The notes: generated from the sequence alone by a model not told the origin. A stretch of DNA of 64,000 bases from Siphonodentalium dalli (GCA_032622095.1 CP136061.1:201556244-201620243), one strand, 5' to 3'. Counted from the first letter of the stretch, positions 44,242 to 56,663 are shown. A program made the numbers and translations.

Positions 44242-47018
44242 TCTATATTTGCGAATGTCTGTCTGTCTGTGTTCTATAGACATTCACAGGGGGCCATCTA
44301 GATGATGCCAAAGGGGTCTACTAGGAGTAGCTTTTTACGAGAAAGATAATGGTCGGGGTTAGATTTTTCTAAAGTGACGCCATTGTTGTCAGGGGCAGAA
44401 AAGGGGGAGGGGCAGAAAAATAATTTGTCGCCGATTGTCACCGAACTTATATATAATCATCCCTATAATATGAGGAATCTAATGGCGTGGTTTAAATATG
44501 GCAAAAGTCGCGCCGTTCGCGTCACGGGTGCCCGGAAGGGGGGAGGGGCAGATTTTTTTTTCTGTCGCCGATTGCCACGAAGCTTACATATAATCATCCC
44601 CATGATATGAAGAATCCAACGGTGTGGTTTAAATATGTCAAAATTGGCGTCGTTTGAGCCAGGGATGAACGGAAGGGGAGAGGGGCACCAAAATTGATAA
44701 AACTAATTTTAGCGCCGATATCCACCAAATTGATATATATTCTTCTTCATGATACAAGGAATCTAATTGTGCGATTTAACAACGCCAAATTGTTGCTTTT
44801 GGATGGGAGATTGGGAGGGGGTGGGCACTAAATTTGATAATAAGTCGCCGATTGCCACCACACTTATACAAAATCATCCCCATGGTATGAGGAGTCTAAT
44901 GGTGTGGCTTTTATCTGTCAAATGTGGCCTCATTCGAGTCAGGGTTGCATTGAAAGGGACAGGGGCACCAAAATTGATGCACAATGTTTTTAGCGCCAAT
45001 TTCCACCAAATTGATACACGTTCTTATCCATGATACGAGGAATCTAATCGTGATTTAAAGACGCCATAGTGGTGCTGTTTGGGTGAGAGATGGAGAGGGG
45101 AGGGATTGGCACCAAATTTGATAAAAATAATTGTTTAGTCGCAGATTATCACCAAACTTATAAACAATCATCTCCATGATATCAGGAGTGTAATCGTGTG
45201 GTTTAAGGATATCACAAGTTGGGCCATTCGAGTCAGTGGTGTATAGAGATGAGAGTGACACAAAAAATTATATCTATATGTTTAGTGCCGATTTCCACCA
45301 GATTGATACATATTCTTCTCCGTGATACGAGGAATCTTAGCGTGTGGTTTAGATACACCAAATTGGTGCCCTATGGGTGAGAGATATGGGGACCTTATAT
45401 TTCATATATATGCTATCTCTAATCTCTAACGAGTCTTAGTGTGTGCAGCTTGAGTCCGAAATAGGGACGGGAGGGTCACCAAAACTGATACAAAATATTT
45501 TTAGTACCAATTACCATCAAATTCAGACACGTTCTTCTCAAATGATTCAAGAAATAAAATCGTGCTGTCTGTCTGTCCTTCTGTTTGTCTGTGTGCGTTC
45601 TATATATAACTTCACGCGGTACAATCGAGATGGCACCAAGGCGTTCTAAGAGGGGTAACTTTTTACAAGGAAGATAATGGTGCGGGTTAAAATTTCTAAA
45701 ATGACGCTGTTGGTGGGAGGGGGAATTTAAAAAATATGGTGAAATAGTTTTGTCGCTGATTTCCACCAAACGAATACATAATCACCTTCGCAATATGGCG
45801 TTGTTCGAGTCAGCGTTGCATCAACAATTGATTTAATAAACCAAATTCCACCAAATTCATACACGTTTTTCTCTAATGATATACCATGAATTAAATCACA
45901 TTTGGTGTCGTTTGCGTCACGGATGGCGAGCGGATATGCACTATCATTGATAAGATTGCTATTCGCCGATATCCACATATAAGTTATATACAGTCACCAG
46001 GCCATCTCCATATCATTTTAAGTAGTTGAGCGTTCACATTTCACAATCCCGACATATGGTGACCCACATAAGTCACTTGAACAATTATATCTTCTTAACA
46101 GTCATATTTATATGGGAATGGCAATCAAGGCATTCACACAATAAACTAGCAAAAGAGATAACTAGAAGAAGCATTAAACGTATATTTATCATTCTATTGA
46201 AGAGATACATATATTCGTGCAAACTGAGAGACCTCGAACCGTCAGAGGATTGCATATATATAATACAAAAATTTAGTCTGTTCCATTCAAGACAGTTTCC
46301 ACAAAAAGTTACAATTTGTCAAGAGATATGGAAGGCCTGTTCAAAAATAGTGGTCACAGTGTGCAGACAAATATAGTTTCTTCTGATATACAAGAAAATG
46401 CAGTTAGTAGCACAAGACTTTTCAGGATCCTACCAATACTGACATCTGACAAGGGTTTTAGAACAGACTCATCGACTGACATAAAGAACTCAAAATCTCG
46501 CTCTGTGCCTGGCACATGTAGCTGATATATGTGCAGCAACATTTCGTTTAAACTAAGAATATTTAGCCAATATATAGCACCATGAACAGAGGAGCACCTG
46601 GAAATTTCTTTGAAACATCTGTATCTTCATGGAGATATGATAGCCAGGTGTCCTCGAGATCTTAGTCCAACCCACTAGATTGATTGATACATCTCAATAT
46701 GTAAAACCCAATTATCATCTTTTATCGAACTAATGTGTTTATGATGTTCATGTATCATATTATAACGTCTAATGTATACGCAGTTGTAAATAAATCAATA
46801 CTTCATTATTGGTGGAACGGATTAATCGCGATAAACAGAATGACAATTGACCAGGTGAGTCACTACTTATATTCCATGACTAATAATCATGTTTTGTGAT
46901 GCTATTTGAATATACAATTTATGAGAAAACGTATAATACTTTAAGCAAGAGCATTCTCTATTCCCAACAAATATCCACAGCATACATTAACCTGGGCAAC
47001 GCCGGGTAACCCTGCTAG
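44242..47018 (+). mobile_element. Non-autonomous Helitron, 2.8 kb, unit B only
   Basis: It begins TC after host A (GTTGTACA|TCTATATTTGCG) and ends CTAG before host T, with the stem-loop CCTGGGCAACGCCGGG about 10 bp inside. Unit A has the uninterrupted site GTTGTACATATTTAA, so the insertion point between A and T is shown directly, with no target duplication. The interior has tandem units and a second, diverged copy of the head near 45565, but no Rep or helicase. Confidence 0.93.
44340..45560. repeat. Tandem 135-148 bp units in the Helitron
   Basis: The phrase GAGGAATCTAATGGTGTGG and variants recur near 44470, 44606, 44754, 44889, 45036, 45183 and 45327. Two alternating kinds are visible, one with GTCGCCGATTGCCACC and one with AGCGCCGATTTCCACC, plus GAGTCAGG and GGGAGGGG segments. 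Array growth appears to be in pairs. Confidence 0.8.
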
Positions 47019-47535
47019 TATTTAATACAAGTGGCACATAATTGTATTAGAACTTAAAGGCCCACTTAATTTTCGAATACCCAGATAACATTATACACAA
47101 CATACTCCATATAGAAGAGCGGCCAAATCCAAAAAGGGCCTTAGTTTTCGAGATACCCCTACCCTCGGTAGAACAAGTTGGAAACAATTTCTTCTGGAAG
47201 GTAAATATATATCATTTATGAAAATGATTCTTGGCCTTACCGGCAGCTATGTATGTTAAGACTATTTGTGAAGGTACCCTACCGAAAAATGAGCCTGTTT
47301 TCAGCGGTTGACCAGCTATACACCATTGGCTAAAAGTTAATCACATCACCAAAAACAGAACGTTCTATTTGTTGTTATGGGGTACATGGTGATACTAGAT
47401 CGGAACGTTCTTATTTCTTCTGGTTTGTTTGAGATTTCACGACGTCATGGTGGAGAATGTAACGTTCTGCGTCAAAAAATCATGACGATTCAGAGAATAA
47501 TAATAGGCAATAATAGGCAATAATAGGCAAAAACT

Positions 47536-49150
47536 TAACCCTCCCCAATGTCATAAAATGCTAAGTATAGCCATCGCCGGGGATTGGATCCCAGAATGAT
47601 AGAATAGTGCGTACTATTTCCTTCTATTTAGTGTAGAACACACATAACAAGTGTAAAATGCGAATTTCCAACCATATTCACTATTAGAAGAGTATCAAAA
47701 TCCAAGATGGCGTCCAATATGGCATTCAGTTTTTATTTTAAGACTTAGTGAAGCGACATACGAAAAATCCAGAAAAGGAACGTCCCCAGTGGTAAAATCT
47801 ATATTATTTTAATGACCATATAGAATAGCATTTCATATGAAACATTAGTTTCACCAATAATACATCTGATCAATTGGTAAAATAGTAGTCAAAAATGTAT
47901 TCCGCCGTTCAATGTCATAAACTTCGAACTAAAGTTGTCGCCTGGGATTGGAACCACGAATGATCGCATAATGCGCAGTATTTTGTTTTATTTAATGTAG
48001 AATACACATGCAAATTTACCAGAGAAAATTGCCATCCAGATTTGTTATTAGAAGATATCATAATCCAAGATGGCATTCAATATGGCGGCCAATTTTAATT
48101 TTAAAACTTAGTGAACGGTCATACGACAAATAAAGAAAAGAAACGTCCCCAGTGGTATATTATATATCATTTTACTGACTACATAAAATATTTCATATCA
48201 AACATTAGATTCAGCATTAATCCATATTATCAATTGATGAAATAATTAGACAAAAAACTTAACCACCACTACAGTCACAAACTTCCACACAAATGGACCA
48301 CTGGGAATTGTAGTACAGGCCAAAAAGAAATGAGCATACATTTTGGATTTCATTTGTGCTGAATACGATAAAGAAACAAAAGTTTGAAGTCACACCCACT
48401 TTTGCGCCATAATGGCGGCCAACATAATGGCGGCCAATGTATTTCATATGAAATGCTGTTCTATATGGTCAACATGGCAGTCAACACTTTGTGAACAACT
48501 AATACGATATGCGGGCAAATAACGTCTCATATGGTATTACTTATGCGATGTATTAACTAGAATGTGTGTTTCCTTTATTAAATGGCAATTTATTGTTTGC
48601 GTGATGACGGAGATCAAAATATGGTGGTCAAGTATATAAACAAAAAATCAGATGAGCTTTGTCATGTCTCGAATTTATAACACTTCGTGAAAACAAATGC
48701 GGGAAAACAGGACAAATGACGTCTCCAGTGGTATATATTGTGGCGATTCATTACATTCATTTCATTACATTAGTCATATGAAATAGTAATTCTGTCATTA
48801 GCATATCTTTTAATTTGCGAAATAATAAACACAAAACTCAACTTTCCTCATCTCTAAAGTTATAACATTGCGCACAAAGGTACATCTGAGAATCGTAACC
48901 AAGAATAAAACAACAAATGCGCAGTTGTAGATGTAATTTTGTGCGACATAATTATGTGAGAACCACACTCGCTATCAGAGGGATCTCAACATACAAGATG
49001 GTATCCCATAATATGGATGTCACTTCAATTTTGCGAAGAAGTACAACTACTATGGGGCGCTCCGAAAACGAATATTTGCAGGTATGGCGCCCCATAAACA
49101 TTTGCTTTTATCAATCATAAAAACTACATGGCTTTGATAGCCAACCATTC
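47536..49150. repeat. Tandem units (about 350-360 bp) in left arm of foldback 2
   Basis: Units begin near 47536, 47890 and 48250, with a further diverged one by about 48840. Each carries a CTTAACC..AATGTCATAAA-type start, GGGATTGGAACCACGAATGA, a TTTAGTGTAGAACACACAT segment, ATCCAAGATGGCGTCCAATA and AACGTCCCCAGTGGTA. Divergence grows toward the inside. Confidence 0.75.
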
Positions 49151-50443
49151 AATTAACGTTCAGTGACTAAAGGTCCGCGGCAAACATGACTCCAGAGACG
49201 ACATGTGTATAGAGACATAGAGAGAGATGGATCTGAGAAATACATTTATAATTCCCACATTTTCATTGAATATGAGTCATACAATGTGAATCAATGGGCA
49301 CTTGAGCATGGCATGTCCATATTTTCTTGAGAAACGCAAAGGACTCTACTGGGCGAACAAGAACACAACACTATATGCCAGTGATTTTGAGTTGATTACA
49401 CCACTCTGACTTACACTCAGTTACTTGTATCCCCCTAAAACACTAGATCAACGACGAAAATGTTATGAATCCCGATCAGCAACACTGATATGAGGATCAT
49501 GATAAGTGAAAATAACTTTCGAATATCTGTGCCAGTTTGGGGGTAGGTGGTTTATGTGTGGACTGAGTATATTGATTCCGCGGTAAGATAGACGTTGTCT
49601 TTCCGCCACCCATAAGAATACAATGTATGCCGTGATATGGCCTAGTCGCCATAGACCAAACCATTAACACAATTTGAATATCTATATATCAAAACTAATA
49701 ACTAGTGTTTATTGTGAATTATCGCCATTTCAATTGTGTTTATATTTGCTACTAGCCTACAGTTTTTCATTACTTGCCATTTTATCCATTTCAAATGCCA
49801 CCTGACTCAAAAGAACCGTGGACAAAACAACTTTTTAGTGACATTCTAGTTTGCTTGTGAGTTGCGTTATTATGATTATAATCTCACGGCAATCATAAAT
49901 GCAACACCAACGTGCATGTTCAGTTGAGATTGTCGCACTATCACCTATATATCAATAAAATGTATTAGCATGAGACGCAGTCCCGCACAAGAGGTGTCGC
50001 GTTCCGCCAACAAATCGAGTGCGATAAAAATTCGTCAAAATCCAGACACTCATGCGGTTCTATTTTTATTACATATCTGCGTATCATAGTAAATTGACTC
50101 ACAATCGTACATCTCCGGTACAGAAAATGTGAATTTAATTGAGTTTTAACGGCATTTTAGGGTTAACGCAACAATCAGACAGGGAGCCCGTCTATCCGCG
50201 AGTGACATTGACCCATCTTTATTGATGCGTTTGAAATTAAATTATGTGCCTAGACAAACATCACACGCCTGGAAACTCGTGCGATCATGCGAATTACGTT
50301 GATAGATATGTAATAAATGGCGAGAACAACTTATCGGCATAGGTGTGCGAAGTTGTTTTTGTCTTGTTTGACGCTGAGCCAAAACTCGGACGATTATACA
50401 AAGCAGCACCATCTCGATCAGTATAATGCCTATTTATAACCTA
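49151..50443. other. Interior of foldback 2, left arm only
   Basis: No gene recognised. I found no inverted partner for this stretch in the right arm, so it is either a remnant of the element core or foreign sequence. Confidence 0.4.
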
Positions 50444-51061
50444 CTAGCAGGTAACCCGACTTCGTCCGGGCTTTGACCTTGAATTGACCATTTTGAAGGT
50501 CAAGGTCAGGTCGGGGTAAGGATTTGACCCGTCCAAAACACTCCCCCGACAAAAGTATTCCTAGGTATCAAATTTCGTCGAAATCCGTTAATTTTTTAAT
50601 TTAATTTGAGTTAATTCTGCCTTTTTAATCAAGAGAAATGATGGTACCCGTCCCGTGATGGTACCCGTCCCTAAAAGTGGTACGTTTGTGGGTACCCGTT
50701 TCAAGGTGAAGATCACCTCAGGCGGAAAAACTTACCCGATGAAAAACTGCTGCACCTAGGTGTAAAATTTCGTCGAATTTCGCCAGTTTTACCCGATTTT
50801 ACCTTGAATTGATCATTTTCAAGGTCAAGGTCAGGTCGGGTCACAATTTAACCCGTCCATGACACTTCTCGTGAGTAGCAAGTTTGAGCTCAATCGGTTC
50901 GAGTCTATAGAGAATGGGTGCTCTGAGCTTCTCCAAAACGGCGGTAAACACTGCCCGTGGATTTCTAACCTTAGATTGGAAGTTTGAGCTCGATCGGTCC
51001 AGCCGTTTTCCCGGCCATAGCTAACAGACAGACAAACAGAAGTCCCAAAATATATATTAGA
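50444..51061 (-). mobile_element. Non-autonomous Helitron, 618 bp, minus strand
   Basis: Read on the minus strand it starts A|TCTAATATATATTTTGGG, with GTCTGTCTG near the head, and ends CTAG|T, preceded by the stem-loop CCCGGACGAAGTCGGG. It contains AAGGTCAAGGTCAGGTCGGG in two copies. No frame of note. It lies in the left arm of foldback 2. Confidence 0.82.
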
Positions 51062-51120
51062 TTTTTACGCTGATTGTATTACATGGACATTGTAGTCCCA
51101 TGTTATGTCATTAAAGAGCA

Positions 51121-51232
51121 TTGTGTGTGGGGGTGTGAGGGTGTGTGTGTGAGGGTGTGAGGGTGTGTGTGTGTGAGGGTGAGGGTGCGTGTGGGGGTGT
51201 GTGTGTGTGTGTGAGGGTGTGTGTGTGCGATG
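51121..51232. repeat. GT-rich microsatellite
   Basis: Runs of GTGTGT interrupted by GTGAGGGTGT and GTGTGGGGGTGT. Confidence 0.9.
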
Positions 51233-51989
51233 ATGAATTCCGTGTTACGTTAATCGGTAGTTACTATGATGTGTGAACTTTGATTGCTCGTGGACTCATA
51301 TCCCACTTTCCCAAAACCAGAGATCGATTAAATATCTTATTTGCTGGATTTCAAAATGTATGCTATTTTTTTTTTTTTTGCGTTACTGCATAATATAACA
51401 ACAGATAGTGATTCTGTTATTTAATGTTTCATTTGGCCAAATCTGTTGCAAGGCTCTCTGAAATGTTGGTGGAAATTCAAAAGGATATGTTAAGGAGGAC
51501 TGCACATTCAAGACTATCACAATATATTAATGATAGTCATATGTTAGTATTGAACATTACAACATCACTTCGTACCGCATCGAGTGCATGATTTTTTGTA
51601 ACGGTTACTGACCATCCTCTATTATTACCAGTTGTCTACATATTGTTAATGCTTTACTTACTTAACGTCTCAAAATGACATCAAATGTGTCAAACAATAG
51701 TCAAAATGCGCATTGGAGATCGATACACGATGCACGATTCAGCAAATTAAACTATTTAAGTCATTCTCGGAATTTTTTATTTTGGTTGGTTTGACTTTCT
51801 CCAAATATTTGATATAAAGTTCCTGATAATTGCTAAACAAAACAACCTAAACATTCAACAAATGCAAATTTCCATCTAGTATTAATCCTGGCGTCACACC
51901 TGCGTCATAGCTAAGGGTGTGACATTTGGAACCTGGTGTAGGATACTACCAAACCAATGGCAACATGAAAGGCACGGTTTACCCGCCCG
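51233..51989. other. Interior of foldback 2, no gene
   Basis: AT-rich, with a T run near 51367. No gene or matched inverted partner seen. Confidence 0.4.
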
Positions 51990-53300
51990 TACGGAGCTGA
52001 TCGACAGTTTCGCTGGGGGAAAACTGTTTCACAAGAATCGATTATATCGCCTATCGGGTTCCGTCTCTATCGAATTAAGTCCCGTCTCTTTCGCGACTTG
52101 AAACAAATGTTTTCAAAGTTTTGACCTCCATTTATACACTAAATGTTAAAACAGAACGTATTTTACAAAAACTATCGCTAGATTGTGAGCGTAATTATTG
52201 GTGATAATAATGCGAAGTCGGCTATTTTTTGCACACTTAGAAGAGTAATGTGTTTGTGTGCATTTCCTTTGTAAATTAAGCAGCATTTTGATGCACCTTT
52301 TATTGGCCTTTTTACCTTTTAATTAGACTGAAATATGTCTTCTTGTATGATCGAACACCAGGACACGATTACAGCACAGCTCTCGATGGCTCCTCACAGT
52401 AAAAGACCCTCAAATTAATCCATCAGAAGAAGCAACGCAATGTTCCGATTCTAATGTGATTTTTATGTTCACGATCGGTTCTTTCGCCCCCCGTTTAATG
52501 CAATATTATATTCGACCAGAGAGTTCATTTGTGTTTCTAGTTGCCATATTACCATATATGGTTTAAACTATAGTCACAGCAACACCAATATGAGTTGTTC
52601 AGTAGTCCCAAAGCATCATAGGTTGGATATTAAAGATTATCGGTCGATCATCTTTAATATCTTACCTATGATCGTTTGGGACCACTAAAACTCATCTATT
52701 GATTTACTATGGCTACATGTTAAACCATATATGACCATGGATTGTCATTGGGCAACTATAGATGTACAATCAAATAATCTGATCGAATATGAATGTACTG
52801 TAAACAGGAACGAAAGAACCGATCGTGAACATAAACATCACAATAGAATCGGAACCTTTTGTTGCTTTTTGAGGCACTAATTTGAAGGAATTGTACGGCG
52901 AGGAACCGTCGGGAGGTATTGTATTATAATTATTTAATGTTCAACCATAAAACTTGACAAGTTTCAGTCCAATTTAAAGTAGACAAGGCCGATAATCTGA
53001 GCATCAAAGTGCTGCTTAATTTTCATGGGAAATGCACCCAAACGCACTACGTCTCTAACTGTGCACAACATGCAACCGATTTTGCTTTACTGTCATCAAT
53101 AAACACGTATAACGACATAATCTGTCGATTGTTATTGGAGAATACATTCTGTTTTGACATACAGTCTATAAACAACGGTCAAAACTTTTTTAAAATGTTT
53201 TAGAAATCGCGAAAAAGTCGGAACTTAATTCGATAGAGACGGAACCGGAAGGGCGATAGAATCGATTCTGGTGAAACAGTTTCCCCCAGTGAGTTTAAGG
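51990..53300. repeat. Central palindrome of foldback 2
   Basis: Inverted pairs: GATTCTAATGTGATTTTTAT / ATAAACATCACAATAGAATC, GATCGGTTCTTTCG / CGAAAGAACCGATC, ACCATATATGGTTTAAAC / GTTAAACCATATATGACC, and at the centre ATTAAAGAT around 52630-52665. Outer pairs include AAACTGTTTCACAAGAATCGATT / AATCGATTCTGGTGAAACAGTTT at about 52021 and 53265. DNA of this sort can form hairpins or cruciforms. Confidence 0.8.
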
Positions 53301-54720
53301 AAGTTAATTTGAGACAGTCATGTCAAAGCTTTACCTGAAGAAAAAATGTTGTCTTACCACCATCACTCAAACACAACATATCGACGTCTAATATAAACAC
53401 ACAATCTAAACAATATATCGCTTCAAACTACCGTATGATACATTTTGACCGGCTTTCATTATTCATTGTTCGCAACGTGTTGACTTTAGAATTAGCCGTC
53501 ATGATGGGCGTCATCTTGGATTTTGGTTGTCTCCTAAGACCAGATGTGGGTGCAAATTTTATATTTTATGTTTCTTCGTTGTATTCAACATAAAGTAATT
53601 CCGAACGATTTGCTTAATTCTTTGCATTCTGGACTATAGTCACAAGTGCCGCCATTATGTGGACGTTTGTGACTGGGTGGTGGTTAAGTTTTTGTTTACT
53701 AATTCTCCAACTGATAAGATGGACTAATGGTGAAACTACAGTTCCATATGAAATATCGTCTATGTAGTCACGTCCCCTTTATAGTTCGTTCGTATGTCCG
53801 TTCGCTAAGTGGTACAATTAAAATTGGACGCCATCTTGTAGTTTCATACTCTTCTAATAGTGAATATGGATGGAAATTCATACCTGTCACTTCGTATGTG
53901 TGTTCTACATTAAATAAAACAAAATGCTGCGCATCATGCTACCATTCGTGGTTCCAATCCCAGGCGATAACTTTATTTCGAATTTTATGACATTGGATGG
54001 AGGGATAGATTTTTACCTATTATGTTACCAATTGAAAAGATGTATTAATGGTCAAATTAATGTTTGATATGAACTGTTATTCTATGTAGTAATTACAAAA
54101 ATATAGATTTTACCACTGGGGACATTCCTTTTCTGGATTTTTCGTATGTCGCTTCACAAAGTCTTAAAATAAAAACTGACCGTCATATTGGACGCCATCT
54201 TGGATTTTGATACTCTTCTAATAGTGAATATGGTTGGAAATTCGCATTTTACACTTGTTATGTGTGTTCTACACTAAATAAAAGGAAATACTACGCACTA
54301 TTCTATCATTCTGGGATCCAATCCCCGGCGATGGCTATACTCAGCATTTTATGACATTGGGAGGGTTAATTGTTTGCCTATTATTGCAATATTCGTAGGA
54401 ACAGGATTATATAGTTTACACCTCCCGGTAGAAAATACTCCAATCTTTCCAAACATATATGACATGATAAGCTAGGTCGAGCGTGCTAGCTTTGTACAGA
54501 GTTGACGGGCGACAGTTTTTCTTAATCGTCATGATTTTTTGACGCAGAACGTTACATTCTCTACCACGACGTTGTGAAATCTCAAACAAACCAGAAAAAA
54601 AGAACGTTCCAATCTAGTATCACCATGTACCCAATAATAACAAATAGAACGTTCTGTTTTTGGTGATGTGCTTAACTTTTAACCAATTGCTGGTCAACCG
54701 CTGAAAACAGGCTAATTTTT
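53300..54720. repeat. Right arm of foldback 2, tandem units
   Basis: Reverse complements of the left-arm units: GACGCCATCTTGGATTTTG at about 54190, the same with changes at 53510 and 53828, CCAATCCCAGGCGATAAC and CCAATCCCCGGCGATGGC at 53957 and 54313. There are about 2.5-3 units, fewer than on the left. Confidence 0.75.
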
Positions 54721-55758
54721 CGGTAGGGTATACCTTCCCAAATAGTCTTACCATATACATAGCTGCCACCAATTCCGACAAGGCCAAGAATCATTTTCAT
54801 AAATGATATAGATTTACCTTCCAGAAAAAGTTAGTTTCAACTTGTTCTACCGAGGGTATGGGTATCCGACCACTTTTGGCGTTTTGCCGCTCCTCTAATA
54901 TTATATACCTTTTGGAAGAGAAACCACAAATATATATATTCCACCAGAATATGGAATAGCTGTAGCCTAGTAGTGTCCACTAAGTGCTAGAAATTCTTAG
55001 ATTAATTCCAAGACTCGATCCCCCCTTGTCAACCCACACTCCGTCAGAATTCAAACTAGAGATAGAGTTATTCCCCTTCCATTCAGAATAATAGAGTTTA
55101 CAGTACAGTCTGTGTCAAATTAAGCACCAACCGACCTTGGTACCTTGACAAAAACAACATGTTCCCAGTTTATTCAACCGTATAAGTTGACAATACAATG
55201 TTTTGGAGCTTCCTCTTTCAAATGGTGTATAATATAGAATATGTTGTATATAATGTGATCTGGTGATTCGAAAATTAAGTGGGCCTTTATACTGATATAA
55301 CATCTCAGGACAGTGAACTCGATCTTCACTTTCGGGTCACTATTGACATTTTGTAGACACATCCATGACATATCAGTTGTTAAGCTCCCATTCAACTAGA
55401 GTTGGCATATTTTGAAAATAAATACATAGAGCGGATGTTTACAGGCTTCAATTGGAAATATTACTTTATAAATTGCTGATATCTGAAAACCTAGGTCATT
55501 GTGCATGATACACACAATTCCATAATTTCGAACTATTTCCTGATTAGCCCATTATCTAGCATTATTCAATACCACTTGTGTTAGTCTAGTGGAGCAACTT
55601 CAATTATACTAAATTACAGGCAGTCACTATGTCGGACTTGGATAGTTTAGGTTTTGTGAGAGTAACAGACTATCTGAGTTGATACACATGCAAATAATTA
55701 ACTGGTTAGTTTGATGCACCGATGACAGTTATTGTGTAGCCATTGATCGTCACATTAA

Positions 55759-56158
55759 AGGTACTCAATCCGATCAGTCGAGGACCCACCCAACAGAGCT
55801 CAGAGTGATCATATATTGATTTTGAAGTTTGTTATTTCTCGAGATGTGTACTAATAATTGTCACAGAAACACGAGGTCAAACGGACAACTTGCGGATGAA
55901 GATGGATAACTCTAAAATCAAGTGGTAATAATAACCACTTTATTTTAGAGTTATCCATCTTCATCCGCAGTTTTGACAGAGACCACCCTTTTGATGGCGT
56001 GTTATTGGGCCACATCCAATAGAAATACTAAACTTCAAAAATCGATATCTGATCACTCGGTGCGGTGATGGGTAGGTTCCTCGACTCGAATCAAATATCT
56101 TTTACACCCGAAGCCAAAGAAATAGTAATTTAGGAGCGTCTGGTCGGATTGAGTACCT
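55759..56158. mobile_element. Palindromic MITE, copy C (400 bp)
   Basis: TTAA|AGGTACTCAATCCGATCAG to GATTGAGTACCT|TTAA. The central hairpin matches copies A and B (GGATAACTCTAAAATCAAGT). The flanks themselves are palindromic (CGTCACA..TGTGACG), so the original target site was a short inverted repeat centred on TTAA. It lies outside the duplication, 470 bp past foldback 2. Confidence 0.85.
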
Positions 56159-56663
56159 TTAATGTGACGGTAATGCCTTAGTTACATCAAGACAAATTTA
56201 TTTATTTCAATTTTACTTTCTCGAAGCTTCTGTTCAAACGGTGTCTTTCACATCACCGTCCCATATTCATGATATGCACCATGTCGTAGCTAGCTAGCTT
56301 AAGATCATTTCCATTAAGGCCCATATGAGGCCTCAGTAACATAACTATACTGTTTTGCAGTTATATTATTTTTTAAACTGTTATAAAATGAATGTCAAAT
56401 ATGGGCACAAATGGTCTTTAGTAAAAAAAATTGCATGAGTTTGTAAACAAAATGCGTTTATTGCCTCTCGTACAACCCATCCACCCCTGCATACCTTTCT
56501 GCAAATTTTGTATCCCCCCGACAATGGTGCTTTGTATATGGGTTGGTTCCAGTCAGATATGGATTTTGAGAATAACTGAGTTCAACATTCTCTAGTATTA
56601 ATGTTATGCGGCATGCAGCTAATAACATATATCCTTTTATTTCGAATGAGGTGAGGTAATGCC
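56159..56663. other. No gene recognised
   Basis: AT-rich intergenic DNA; short chance frames only. Confidence 0.4.

Larger units (their letters stand above)
30618..47261. repeat. Tandem segmental duplication, unit B (16.6 kb)
   Basis: It repeats unit A in the same orientation. It is longer because it holds a 2.8-kb Helitron (44242-47018), a 1.9-kb hAT-like insertion (37598-39495), a segment with a 560-bp hAT-like MITE (41745-42304), and the G1-G2 spacer lost from A. It lacks the RT insertions of A and part of the G1 protease and RT. Confidence 0.9.
47058..55286. mobile_element. Foldback element 2, 8.2 kb, TTAA-type ends
   Basis: The left end reads TTAA|AGGCCCACTTAATTTTCG, the right end CGAAAATTAAGTGGGCCT|TTAT. 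Inverted similarity runs inward through CTACCCTCGGTAGAACAAGTTG, GGTAAATATATATCATTTATG (and diverged matches), AACGTTCTGCGTCAAAAAATC and beyond. The inner arms (51990-52640 and 52660-53300) also pair around a centre near 52650. The left arm is longer because it holds more tandem units and a Helitron. No transposase was seen. Confidence 0.8.

Noticed and set aside
46026-46525. Frames inside the 2.8-kb Helitron as captured genes
   Set aside because: No domain and no splice structure recognised; could be chance, so only the element is called.
47570-47600. GGATTGGATCCCAG as a tRNA T-arm
   Set aside because: It recurs as part of the 350-bp foldback arm unit, with no surrounding tRNA structure.
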